Positions 54,901-62,942 of a DNA stretch of 64,000 nt are shown here, piece by piece. A model generated the notes under the pieces. That model saw only the letters and a list, made by a program, of their open reading frames with translations, did no database searches and had not been told where the DNA came from. Origin of the DNA: G963663495 sp963663495 (GTDB lineage Bacteria > Bacteroidota > Rhodothermia > Rhodothermales > Bin80). Location: contig OY760427.1 in the NCBI GenBank assembly GCA_963663495.1, positions 124,001 to 188,000 on the forward strand, in the 5' to 3' direction. Position 1 is the stretch's first letter, and the number at the start of each line of letters is the position of its first letter. The position numbers and the translations under genes are program-made.

Positions 54901-57900
54901 TACGAGACAATGACGTAGCAGGGATCGTGCTGGCACCTGCCGATCTTACGGTACCGGAAGGGGGCGAAGCATCCTATACGGTGAGGCTGTCAGCGGAGCC
55001 ATCGGGCGCGGTAACAGTGGAGATTGAAACCTACTCCGAGACGGATGTGACGCCGAACATGACTGTGCTGACATTCACGGGTGATGATTGGCATTCTGCG
55101 CAGGCGGTAGCCATACGTGCAAATGAGGACGACGACACGGTCAATGGCAGTGCTACGCTGACACACCGGGCGTCGGGTGCTGGCTACGATGGTGTTACGG
55201 AGGACTTATTAGTCACAGTGTTGGATGATGACGAGGCAGGACTGGTGATCACCCCGAGAACATTATCGCTGAACGAGGGGGCAGCAGGCAAAATCTTTAC
55301 GGTGCGGCTCGCCTCTCCACCAACAGGTCAAGCGACTGTATTCGCCAGCGCAGAACCTGTACTGAACGGTAAGGTGTCCGTCAGTCTGCGGAGTTTGACT
55401 TTCAACCCTACGGACTGGAAAACGGACCAGACGGTCACGGTGTCAGCATTGAACGATGCGGACTACGATGACGAGACCGGAGAGATACAGTTGTCAGCGA
55501 GTGGTGGTGGCTACGATGGAGTATCCGGGAATGTAGAGATAGGGATTCGAGACGATGATGTGCTGCCGCTTGTGCGTGTGTTGTCGGATGTGCGGGTAGG
55601 AGAAGGCGCAGGTACGGCAGAGTTTCGGGTGGGGTTAAGCGGAGAGACCACCAGCATTGTTACGGTCGGTTACCGTTCGCGAGATGTCACAGCGACAGCG
55701 GGTGCGGATTACCAGCATACAGGTGGGGTGCTCACATTCGAAGCAGATGAGCTTGAGAAACGGATATTGGTGCAGATCATTGATGACGCATTGCACGAGG
55801 ACGAAGAGGTTTTCGTGCTGGAGCTGGCGGACGCACAGGGCGCAGAGCTGGGCATGGCAACAAGCCGTGCCACCATCTTGGACGACGATTCTGAGCCGAC
55901 CGTTGGCATAACATCAGCGGTGTATGTACGGGAAGGGGGTATAGCAAATGTATACATCAGTCTCAGTAACGCAAGCACGAAGCCTGTTACAGTCTCGTAT
56001 AGTACAAATGATATGACAGCGTCAGCCGGAGATGACTACGAAGCAGCGAGCGGCGGATCGGTGACGATTGAGCCTGGTAGTATGGACGCCGTGGTAGCAA
56101 TACGTACAACAGATGACGCAGTCCACGAAGGAAGGGAGGTATTTGTCGTGCAGCTTGACGGAGGCGGCCAATCCAAGGTGACGATACTGGACAATGATCG
56201 TCTGCCACAGCTCTCCATAGGCGATGTGACAGTATCAGAGGATGGAGGGCGTGCGAAGCTTGCAGTGTCGCTGAGTGGTACGAGCGCGGTGCGTGTAGGG
56301 GTGGCATATGCCACGTATGACGATACGGCCAAGGCGGGGGCGGACTACGAGCGCACGCTTGGCACGCTGGTGTTTGCACCGGGGGAGACGGTGAGGAATG
56401 TATGGGTACCGGTAGCGCGTGATGATGTGGAGGAGGAAGACGAGGGATTGGTAGTAAGGCTGAGTACTCCGGAGCATGCCGTGCTGTTGGATGCGGAGGG
56501 AGATGTGACGATTAAGGATGATCCGATAGAGGTCAGCATCCATGATGGTACCGGGACAGAGAGTTCGGAAGAATTGGTTATGGCGGTGCGGCTGAATTAT
56601 GGTAGTACCAAGGTGGTATCGGTGCAGTTTGCGGTGACAGGAGGCACAGCAACATCGGATGTGGACTACGAGGCGACGCAAGGGCTGGTGGTATTTGAGA
56701 CCGGCAGTACGGAGGCGCAAGTAAGGATCCCGCTGATAGATGACGACTTGCAGGAAGGAAACGAAACGATTGAGGTGACGCTGTCGAATCCGGCCAATGC
56801 GCAAATCGGGCAGGCGATGGCAACGGGCACGATCGTGGATGATGAGACTGCGCCGGGCGTGCAGGTGCGAGCCATTGCGGTGTCGCAGAACGAGGTAGTG
56901 TTTGCGGTGGGGCTACTGGCACCCGTGGCAGAGCGGCTGACGGGCCGTTACCGTACGGTAGACGGCACGGCATGGGCGGGAGAGGACTACGAGCGCATGG
57001 AGGGGGTGCTGGAATTCGGGCCTGGGGAGACAAGAAAAGAGGTGCGAGTACCGTTATTGGGCGCGCAAGGTAGCGGGGAGGCGTTTGCGCTGATGGTGGA
57101 GTTGGGGGATGAGATGGTCCGCGAGGAGGTGGTGTTGGGGACGGAGGATACGGGAACCCGTGCGCGATTGGGCCGGAGTGTGGCGGTGCATATAGTGGAG
57201 GCGGTATCGGAGCGTATGGAGGGATCATTGGTGGGTTGTATGCCGAGGCCGTTTCCCGGTCAGCGGGTACGAGCGTCGCACCTTTTGTCGGGCTGTGGCA
57301 TGCAGGCAAGCGGAGAGCGGATAAGCATATGGGGTCGTGGTGCGTACAGCAGGTTGCAGAGCGGCGGGGTATCGGGAGCGGATGTGGTGACGGCGTCATT
57401 GGGGGCGGACTACCGTACGGGAGGTCGCTGGCTGATGGGGATGGCGGTATCACGCAGCGAGGCATTGGAGCAGGAAGGGACGCTACTACAGATGACGGGC
57501 TGGTATCCGTATGTGCGCTACGGAGGGATGCGGCATAGTGTGTGGGGGTTGGCAGGAGCAGGACAGGGAGTAGTGGCGGAAGCCGCGGACACGGGAATGC
57601 GCATGATGGCAGCGGGCGTGGGTGGCACGTTGGTGCGCCGGGCGGGTGCGCGGCTGGGGTACGAGGCGGACGGGTTCTGGCTGGGGATGGATGGCGGGAT
57701 AGGGGTGAGCCGTGTTCGCGCGGGTCTGGAGGGATCGGTGATGTTGCAGGACATCTTGGAGCCGTATGTGGAGGCTGCGATCTTGCACAGCGGCGGGGAT
57801 GCGGAGAGAGGAATGGGAATGGAGGCAGGCGGAGGGTTACGGGTGCGGATGGGGATGTTGCATGCGGAGGTGATGTCAAGGCGTTTGGTGTTACATCAGG

Positions 57901-58280
57901 AGGATGGCTACGGGGAGTGGGGATATTCGGGTATGGTCCGCTATGGAGGAATGGAGGGATTGGGAGCGCAGGTGCGACCGACCTGGGGTCGTACGCATGT
58001 GGGGACACTATGGCAGGCGGAGCGTCCATGGGAAGTGTATCCGTCGGATCGTCGGATGGAGTTGGAGGTGGGGTATGGCTCGCGTGTTCACAGGCGCAGC
58101 GTGCTGCGGCCGCATGTGGGTATGGGGCTGCGCGACAGAGGCAGGGACTACCGCATAGGAGCGGGAGTACAGGGGCGCACGGGGTTAGGGTTCAGTGTGA
58201 GTGGTTTGGCGATGGAGCACATCGCGCCGTACCGCCCGGTGAGCTACGGCGTGACCGCCAGCGGTTACGTGCGTTGGTGA
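51951..58280 (+). CDS. Giant Calx-beta-repeat surface protein with autotransporter-like C-terminal domain
   Basis: 2109 residues from GTG 51951. A signal peptide is likely at residues 1-39 (CRAAFVAVGMLGAAAVPHVV). Residues about 170-1740 are a chain of roughly a dozen beta-sandwich modules of the Calx-beta type. They are recognised by recurrent VxEGxxxxYTVxLxxxPTGxVTV openings, ATAGxDYE loops and DDD ends, which suggest calcium binding at the module joints. Residues about 1753-2109 are Gly/Arg/Met-rich alternating strands ending in the aromatic YGVTASGYVRW, like an autotransporter barrel. The likely role is adhesion at the cell surface. It is the only large non-transposase gene in the IS66 composite, flanked by 163-bp direct repeats. 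Secretion by its own barrel is inferred, not shown. Confidence 0.85.
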   Translation: MTPRKRMGKVKMLLHAGSCRAAFVAVGMLGAAAVPHVVSQTLEGIHTGVAQPLQGQAWVNPHADESHRDVAWHLREAQVSDTLEAECVSNLEEADGVAALCTGLGGWLPYTHAWVSGRRFVAATDHTTGFSGFDGVHSQAAFDPKQEGLAGFGERVIRAPDAGLLDQDIRMEVSITASERHAETDALAAQSLQRCTVPGGRGVRAYCFEGGGPYTVKFRKDLRNPANQDREYEVSYHGGSATEGQIVNGVPVPSDTDFQSIDPFTIIIPKGNKRGINSFLLELYDDSDTEMDETIELITHRVDTPTPVPGNKVRINILDDDSSYLFFKEYVNPVYECDGYASVPIVLVGQSEQEVTVDFSTESSVIFIQDPAAPDADFTPVESTLTFSPGETEKIVRIDIAADEIPEHPPEYFPVAMANPVNARLIPPTPRWDLTYAVVQIRDESCLPPWQVADAVANEGDGTIDFDVKWTGFSGNDERIYYKTINGTATAGQDYEAKTDFITFSTLNSTGSVSKETISINIIDDLLVEPDMEHFSVRLWSQTSPALMAKAKGTIEDDDGVPVVSIDGGPDVTEGEGANFTITVNLVSTTTLTITLEVAQSGDYVAVGDLGTKMVDIGTSGTKTYTVGTISDNVDEPPGSVTATLQAGTGYTVADPPDHEASVNVVDDDTPELELNPSSLEIPEGSTGSYTVKLATQPTGTVTVNITGYAGTDLKPNENTLTFTAAAWSTAQLVTVTAEHDDDATNDAATLAHTASGGGYGSVSRDLPVTVTDDDTPGLRIEPITLAVLEGASGIYRVALETEPTGTVTVTIGSDNSDVTMVGTPLTFTAGDWDSKQTVTVRAAEDADTDDDIAVLTHTASGGDYDSVTGPAVTVTVKDDDPVAGLVVSPTYLSVTEGAEEHFSVRLLAEPTQAVNVGITGDAGTGLGVSPTMLRFTSEDWSRPITVIVRAEEDDDVMDASVQLTLAASGGVYDGETEDVDIDIRDNDVAGIVLAPADLTVPEGGEASYTVRLSAEPSGAVTVEIETYSETDVTPNMTVLTFTGDDWHSAQAVAIRANEDDDTVNGSATLTHRASGAGYDGVTEDLLVTVLDDDEAGLVITPRTLSLNEGAAGKIFTVRLASPPTGQATVFASAEPVLNGKVSVSLRSLTFNPTDWKTDQTVTVSALNDADYDDETGEIQLSASGGGYDGVSGNVEIGIRDDDVLPLVRVLSDVRVGEGAGTAEFRVGLSGETTSIVTVGYRSRDVTATAGADYQHTGGVLTFEADELEKRILVQIIDDALHEDEEVFVLELADAQGAELGMATSRATILDDDSEPTVGITSAVYVREGGIANVYISLSNASTKPVTVSYSTNDMTASAGDDYEAASGGSVTIEPGSMDAVVAIRTTDDAVHEGREVFVVQLDGGGQSKVTILDNDRLPQLSIGDVTVSEDGGRAKLAVSLSGTSAVRVGVAYATYDDTAKAGADYERTLGTLVFAPGETVRNVWVPVARDDVEEEDEGLVVRLSTPEHAVLLDAEGDVTIKDDPIEVSIHDGTGTESSEELVMAVRLNYGSTKVVSVQFAVTGGTATSDVDYEATQGLVVFETGSTEAQVRIPLIDDDLQEGNETIEVTLSNPANAQIGQAMATGTIVDDETAPGVQVRAIAVSQNEVVFAVGLLAPVAERLTGRYRTVDGTAWAGEDYERMEGVLEFGPGETRKEVRVPLLGAQGSGEAFALMVELGDEMVREEVVLGTEDTGTRARLGRSVAVHIVEAVSERMEGSLVGCMPRPFPGQRVRASHLLSGCGMQASGERISIWGRGAYSRLQSGGVSGADVVTASLGADYRTGGRWLMGMAVSRSEALEQEGTLLQMTGWYPYVRYGGMRHSVWGLAGAGQGVVAEAADTGMRMMAAGVGGTLVRRAGARLGYEADGFWLGMDGGIGVSRVRAGLEGSVMLQDILEPYVEAAILHSGGDAERGMGMEAGGGLRVRMGMLHAEVMSRRLVLHQEDGYGEWGYSGMVRYGGMEGLGAQVRPTWGRTHVGTLWQAERPWEVYPSDRRMELEVGYGSRVHRRSVLRPHVGMGLRDRGRDYRIGAGVQGRTGLGFSVSGLAMEHIAPYRPVSYGVTASGYVRW

Positions 58281-58468
58281 GATAAGATCGTTATGCTACT
58301 TCTGCCTACAGCCCACATGGCTTGCTTAACAAGGGATCGTCTGTTGGGTCAGTCAGCATGTTGTGTTATGGTTTTGTGGGGCAGCAGAGCGGATCCAGGT
58401 AGTTAAGATTAGGTGCATGTTGGTGGCTGGGTGCACATTCTTGTGCCGATCGATTTCTTGGAGCGTGC
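58281..58468. other. Region after the surface protein gene, no gene recognised
   Basis: No coding signature or clear terminator was seen before the dispersed repeat at 58469. Confidence 0.4.
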
Positions 58469-58546
58469 TTGCCAGAAAAAGGCATGATGGCTGAGACACG
58501 GCAAGACAACGCCGTTGAATACTCGTTCTATCCATCTGTAAGTGTT
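58469..58546. repeat. Dispersed 77-bp repeat, copy 2
   Basis: Matches 13338-13414 with scattered changes, from TTGCCAGAAAAAGG to CATCTGTAAGTGTT. It lies immediately before the right 163-bp direct repeat and links the island cargo to a chromosomal locus 45 kb away. Confidence 0.65.
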
Positions 58547-58555
58547 AGGGTTGCG

Positions 58556-58718
58556 GTCCTGATACCTCCATACAATAGTAACGCCCCTGGTAACGGTCTG
58601 TAAACGCCTCCTATCCATTACGCTTCAGCTTGCCCACCGCAGCGCTCTCAGCGAATCCGTCTGCAGCCGCGGCACGCTCCCACTGGCGCAATGCGCCTGC
58701 TTCAGGCCTTCCGAACGT
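58556..58718. repeat. 163-bp direct repeat, right copy
   Basis: Partner of 51644-51806. On this side the reverse-strand frame continues upstream through LGYNVLRRTDTFGRPEAGAL, so this copy may be the original gene tail and the left copy the duplicate. Confidence 0.88.
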
Positions 58719-58903
58719 ATCCGTCCGCCGAAGTACATTATAACCGAGGGTATTTACTCTCTCAATTAGAGTAAGTTAGAGCGCGGTTCGAAGGTTTATA
58801 GGCTAGCGTCGGTTGGGTGTGCAAGAGTCAAGTACCTGACAGCGTATTCGCAGACCCGTACACGGATCTATCGGATGACCCGGGCGCGCCTGTTTAGGGG
58901 CTC

Positions 58904-60433
58904 CTATGCCGCTTTCTTGACGGTAGCTTGCTGCAAGTCCCGACTAGCTTTCCAATGATGGGGCAAGAGTTCAGCCATGCGGTCGGCAGGATGTGTCGGA
59001 AGACGGCGTAGTACGTCGGTAAGCCATTCAATCGGGTTTGTCGATTGCAACTTGCATGTGGCAAAAAGAGAGTACAATACTGCGGACCGCTGCGCTGCCG
59101 CATGCGATCCCGCAAACAGATGGTTTTTTCGACCAAGCGCAATCGCTCGCATCTGGTTCTCGACCAGATTGTTATCAATCTCAACCTTACCGTCTTCCAG
59201 GTAACAAGCCAGCTTCTCCCACCTGTTGAGCATGTACCCCACGGCTTCATCCCATCCCGCACTCGGCCGGTGCTCACTACTCTCCTCAAGCCATGGCTTC
59301 AACTTCTCCAATACCGGTCGTGCCTCCTCCTGTCGTACCTCCACACGCCGAGCCGGACCAGCTCCCTCCTTACGCAACCGACGCTCTATCGCATACAACT
59401 GCCGGATTTCCTCCATTACATGGCGCACCTTCTTGGGCTCCTTTTTCCTGCAGTCATAAAACTTGCGACGCGCATGCGCCATACATCCAAACAGCGTTAT
59501 CCCGCCCCGCGTACCAAACGCATCGTACACCACATACCCGTCGGTTTGCATCGCCCCTCTATATCCGCGCAAGAATTCCCACGGTCCAGCGCGCGCACGG
59601 CTCGGGCTGTAATCCATCATCACCACCTTCGCCCGCGGTGCCAGGTATACCCAAAGATAGCCGCGATGCGTCTTTCCTTCGTTTTTCTTCCCTTTCTTCT
59701 TCGGCTTTTGCACCGGGAACGTTGTCTCATCCACCTGCAGATACCCGCTACGAAGCACCTCCTTACGCAACGCATCTCCTAACGGACCCAGATACGTCGC
59801 TACCTTCGCAATCCAATCCCCCATTGTAGTAGCCGATAGCTTCACGCCATGGCGCTGAAACTTCTTCCGCAGCCGGTATAGCGGCATATGATCCGCGTAT
59901 TTGGCTACCGCCAAATACGCCAACAACCCCGGACCCGCCTTCCCCTTCGGTATAACACGCTTCGGCAACGGCGCTATGACCACCCCCTTGCGAGGCTCCT
60001 TGCAGACAACGTACTTCGGCCGAACAATCCGTACTACCCTCGTGAAACCCGGCACATATTCCAGGTACTCCGTTACTTCCTCGCCGATGTACTTCATACC
60101 CGCGGTGCTGCCCTCCGGCTCAAGGCGGATCACCTCTCTGGGCAGATGGTCCGGAATCGGCCCGCGCACCGGCTTGTTCTTCCCACGCCGCTTGCGCTTT
60201 ACCAGGTCGTACTCCTCCTCCTCCTCGGGCTCAACAGCTACTGGTTCCTCTCCAAACAACCGGCCTTGCTGCGCATTGTCCGCCGGCGTGTAACGCTCAC
60301 TCTTTTTGCCAGAGAGTAGGCGATGCGCTTGTTCCAACCTGTCTTCCAGATGGCTAATCTTCGCAGCCTGATCGGCAATTGTCGCAGCCATATCCGCGTT
60401 GTTCTTGGATAGACGATCGGCTTTTTTCTCCAA
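58904..60433 (-). pseudogene. tnpC: IS66 transposase TnpC of the right unit, probably 5'-truncated
   Basis: 509 residues are open from ATG 60433. IS66 patterns are GYLQVDETTFPVQKPKKKG, LFGCMAHARRKFYDC and VEIDNNLVENQMRAIALGRK. The coiled-coil N-terminal sequence continues in frame upstream of 60433 (SEAESKDLRKQVRRLEKKAD) to about 60475 and then ends without a start. No tnpA or tnpB precedes it. It is clearly a different IS66 from the left one, since they share family motifs but not close sequence. Activity is doubtful. Confidence 0.8.
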
Positions 60434-60475
60434 GCGACGGACCTGTTTTCGCAGATCCTTGCTCTCAGCCTCTGA

Positions 60476-60773
60476 AAAAGGACTTCACCGGCAGGAGAAG
60501 AGGGGGAGAAAGATGCCTTGGGCCGCATAGTTCGTGTGCATGTGCGTCCTCCACAATGTTCCGGTTCTTCTCCCCAAAACCCATGTTTTTAGTCCCAAAA
60601 GACGCTGATTGCTGCCTGCATTCAGGCGCCTGGACGATAAGCTGCACACCACTCCGAAATTCCCATATCGGCACACCAAACCCGGCGTATAATCACCTTG
60701 CACTAAGCTCTACAAGCGGACTACGCAGACCAATGCTAAGCCCGCTTTACCATGTACTTTACCGTACGGATAC
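60476..60773. other. Remains of the right IS66 unit up to its terminal repeat
   Basis: No gene is recognised. The stretch ends with the inverted terminal repeat at 60741-60773 (read inward GTATCCGTACGGTAAAGTAC). tnpA and tnpB appear to have been deleted from it. Confidence 0.6.
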
Positions 60774-60981
60774 GAAGGTGTGGAGCCAAAGCGACACCTT
60801 GGCCAGCTCTACCGCCATTGGGATCTTATCAACACCGTAGACGCACCGCTTGAGCACCATGCGACGGATAATGTGCTGATCGTCAAGCTGATCCGTATTG
60901 TGTGCCCGGCCCTTGTCCTCCGCGTTACCAATGATCTTATTGCGGATAGCGTCAATCCTCTCTGCAAGCGGAGAAAGATAT
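60774..60981 (-). pseudogene. Eco57I-type DNA methylase/restriction enzyme, 5' part of split fragment
   Basis: The reverse strand from 60980 reads YLSPLAERIDAIRNKIIGNA, then HIIRRMVLKRCVYGV and DKIPMAVELAKVSLWLHTF, ending at the GAAGGTGT duplication of the IS66 composite. RxCVYGVDxxPMAVELAKxSLWL is the hallmark of large Eco57I/type IIG adenine methylases. It joins in frame to 45573-45305, giving about 156 residues of an internal segment. The NPPY motif and the rest are absent. The 5' side is cut by the TnpB element at 60982. Confidence 0.82.
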
Positions 60982-62439
60982 GGGAGTTATATGGCTGAAT
61001 GCCACGCGTTTTCGCAGGAGTTACTTATTGTGCTTTGGTGGTGCAGACAGGATGGCTTTCGCCAGTTGTTCATAATCGGTTCCCGCTTTTCACGAAAAGA
61101 CTGCAATTATTTCAAGTACCTCAACACGTGGGTATTCATGCTATATAATTGCCATATATTAGGGAGTTATATACCACAGTGCCATGCCCGAAACGATTAG
61201 TGCATACCGCAATATCACATACAGGCTGTTGCCCGGAAGTCGGAGTAACGCCAAGCAACTTGCTGGATTACCGGGTGCGTGTAGGTTTGTGTGGAATGCC
61301 ATCCTCGCAGAGCAGAGCGAGGCGTACAAGAAAGCGAAAGAGGCTGGAGAGAAGCCGCCCTCGGTAAGCTTCTTCTCGCTGGGGAAGCGATTCACGGAGC
61401 TGCGCCGCACGGTCGAGTGGCTACCTGAATTCTCCTTTGGTGTCGTTAGATACACATTGAAATATCAGGCGGATGCATGGAAGGCATTCTTCAAGGAGGG
61501 TAAGAGAAGACCGAGATTCCATTCCAGACGTGGTAGTACGCCTTCGTTCACGATCCCGGATAACGTAAGGGTTCGGGATGGTAAGCTGTATATCCCGAAA
61601 GTGGGATATATGGCGCTCCGCAGGCGGGGAGGCAACCCGTACCCTGATGGTATACCCATCAAAGCCACTGTAAAGAAGAACGCCGGCAAATGGTATGCTG
61701 TCATCTGCTACAGGATGGAGGCACCTGTAATAGAGGATACCGGCAGTGCTGTAGGCATTGACCGTAATTGCGGGCAGATCGCTATGGTCTCCACAGAGGG
61801 CGATACAAGCATTATCAGACAACCGGATACCAAGCGTCTTGATGCCAAGTTGAAGCGGCATCAGCGAAGACTGGCGAGACAGAAGAAAGGCTCCAACCGT
61901 CGTAACAGGCGGAAGCATAGAATCGCCCGCATACAGCGCAAGCGTGCTAACATCCTCAAGAATGCGAACCACCAGGTAAGTCGCAGTATTGCCAATTGCT
62001 CCTCAACGGTGATACTGGAGGACCTAAAGATCAAAGCGATGACACATTCAGCTAAGGGGACGATGGAGAGCTTTGGCACAAACGTCAGACAGAAGTCTGG
62101 CCTCAACCGTGGAATACTGCGAACAGGTTGGGGCCAGCTGGATCAGATGCTGGGCTATAAGTGCCGCAAGGTGATAACGGTTACCGCTGCCTATACCAGT
62201 CAGCGGTGTTTTGTGTGTGGGCACACAGAAGCGAGTAACCGTAAGACGCAGAGCACATTCACGTGTATGTCCTGTGGACATGCGGATCATGCAGACCTGA
62301 ATGCGGCTGCAAACATACTGGCCTCCGGGATTGGGGCTTCTGCACGGCGAGGGGCGTTCGGGTTACCGACCCCTATGACCCGTGAAATTGATACTAGTGC
62401 CTCACTGTGTACAGTTGGTCACTCACGTATATAATTCCC
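60982..62439 (+). mobile_element. TnpB-carrying element with IS1595-like ends, copy 3
   Basis: The left end GGGAGTTATATGGCTGAATG is at 60982 and the right end is ATATAATTCCC ending at 62439. It has the same structure as copy 1: a MITE-like part, an 8-bp spacer (ATATATTA), then a TnpB unit from 61162. The left flank AAAGATAT differs from the right flank CAATGATA; the latter instead pairs with 43523-43530, so this element forms the right end of the 18.9-kb composite. Confidence 0.87.
61184..62434 (+). CDS. tnpB: TnpB-family RNA-guided nuclease
   Basis: 416 residues, intact, nearly identical to the copy at 29362. RuvC-I is GIDRN, RuvC-II is LEDL, the zinc finger is CFVC...CMSC (Ser to Phe between the first cysteines compared with the other copies), and RuvC-III is HADLNAA. 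The stop lies in the right terminal repeat. By analogy with known TnpBs, a guide RNA would end in the flanking sequence, here the CAATGATA duplication and the start of dtd. That is an inference only. Confidence 0.92.
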   Translation: MPETISAYRNITYRLLPGSRSNAKQLAGLPGACRFVWNAILAEQSEAYKKAKEAGEKPPSVSFFSLGKRFTELRRTVEWLPEFSFGVVRYTLKYQADAWKAFFKEGKRRPRFHSRRGSTPSFTIPDNVRVRDGKLYIPKVGYMALRRRGGNPYPDGIPIKATVKKNAGKWYAVICYRMEAPVIEDTGSAVGIDRNCGQIAMVSTEGDTSIIRQPDTKRLDAKLKRHQRRLARQKKGSNRRNRRKHRIARIQRKRANILKNANHQVSRSIANCSSTVILEDLKIKAMTHSAKGTMESFGTNVRQKSGLNRGILRTGWGQLDQMLGYKCRKVITVTAAYTSQRCFVCGHTEASNRKTQSTFTCMSCGHADHADLNAAANILASGIGASARRGAFGLPTPMTREIDTSASLCTVGHSRI

Positions 62440-62447
62440 CAATGATA
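62440..62447. repeat. Target duplication CAATGATA, right copy of the 18.9-kb insertion
   Basis: Identical to 43523-43530. It includes the ATG of dtd at 62442, so the insertion rebuilt the dtd start exactly. Confidence 0.9.
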
Positions 62448-62942
62448 GCATTGATACAGCGCGTAACCGAGGCCTCTGTCACCGTTGACGGCAGGGTATC
62501 GGGGGCCATTGGAAGGGGCATGCTTATTCTTCTCGGCGTCGCGATGCATGACACGGAACAGGAAGCCGCCTGGCTTGCGCGCAAGTGTGCGATGCTTCGC
62601 ATATTCTCGGATGCGTCGGGGAAGATGAACCGCTCCCTGATTGATTCCGATGGCGAAGCCTTGGTGGTATCCCAGTTCACCTTGTGTGCGGATACTCGGC
62701 GCGGGCACCGCCCATCCTTTGCGCGCGCGGCACCTCCGGGCGCGGCAGAGCAGCTCTACGATGCGTTTATCAACCAGTTGGAGACCTATCTGGACACACC
62801 GGTGCAGTCAGGTGTCTTTGGTGCATCCATGGATGTCCGACTTCTCAATTCAGGACCTGTTACTCTTTCCCTTGAGCGTAGACCGCCGCGTATCCTCCCC
62901 GATGATATGGGTGATGGAGGTGATCCCCTTTCGTTGCAATAG
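62442..62942 (+). CDS. dtd: D-aminoacyl-tRNA deacylase
   Basis: 166 residues from ATG 62442 (MIALIQRVTEASVTVDGRVS). Family motifs are SQFTLCAD near 80 and NSGPVTLSLE near 138, the two residue sets that form the chiral proofreading site. It hydrolyses D-amino acids from tRNA. A longer open frame from 62382 would start inside the TnpB element and is rejected. Its last 93 bp overlap the convergent pyrD. Before the insertion it overlapped rdgB by ATGA, so it has lost its operon promoter and may depend on one in the TnpB element. Confidence 0.93.
   Translation: MIALIQRVTEASVTVDGRVSGAIGRGMLILLGVAMHDTEQEAAWLARKCAMLRIFSDASGKMNRSLIDSDGEALVVSQFTLCADTRRGHRPSFARAAPPGAAEQLYDAFINQLETYLDTPVQSGVFGASMDVRLLNSGPVTLSLERRPPRILPDDMGDGGDPLSLQ

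Larger units (their letters stand above)
45574..60773. mobile_element. 15.2-kb IS66-ended composite transposon
   Basis: The outer ends are homologous inverted repeats. GTAAGCGTGCGGTGAAGTAC starts at 45574, and GTATCCGTACGGTAAAGTAC is read inward from 60773. Both abut GAAGGTGT duplications. The left unit is a complete IS66 (45574-50410) with a second matching end at 50410 (GTAAGCGTGCGGTGAACTAC). The right unit contains another IS66 tnpC (58904-60433); its inner end may be GTAAG at 58771, which lies 133 bp from the tnpC stop, the same spacing as in the left unit. Both units face the same way. Cargo: IS1634 end, IS256 pseudogene, 163-bp direct repeats and the giant Calx-beta protein. Confidence 0.78.
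43531..62439. mobile_element. 18.9-kb composite transposon with IS1595-type outer ends
   Basis: The left end (GGGAGTTATATAGCTGACTG at 43531) and right end (GGGAATTATATACGTGAGTG read inward from 62439) are inverted IS1595-like termini flanked by an exact CAATGATA duplication. From left to right it holds an IS1595 element (43531-45304), part of an Eco57I-type methylase gene (45305-45573), an IS66-ended composite (45574-60773), the other part of the methylase (60774-60981), and a TnpB element (60982-62439). The inner flanks of the two terminal elements (AAATGCAT at 45305 and AAAGATAT at 60974) do not match each other or the outer duplication. This supports movement of the whole block as one unit, with later nested insertions either before or after the move. 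Confidence 0.8.

Noticed and set aside
54000..57000. CRISPR-like or other DNA repeat array
   Set aside because: The periodicity comes from protein modules of about 90-110 residues with diverged DNA; no constant repeat/spacer pattern exists anywhere in the window.
56578..58029. A 483-codon Pro-rich frame antisense to the Calx-beta gene
   Set aside because: It is a shadow of the Gly/Val/Arg-rich codon use of the surface protein; it has no family pattern and no separate start context.
60974..62447. TnpB copy 3 as an independent insertion with its own duplication
   Set aside because: Its flanks (AAAGATAT and CAATGATA) differ; the right flank pairs with 43523-43530 instead.
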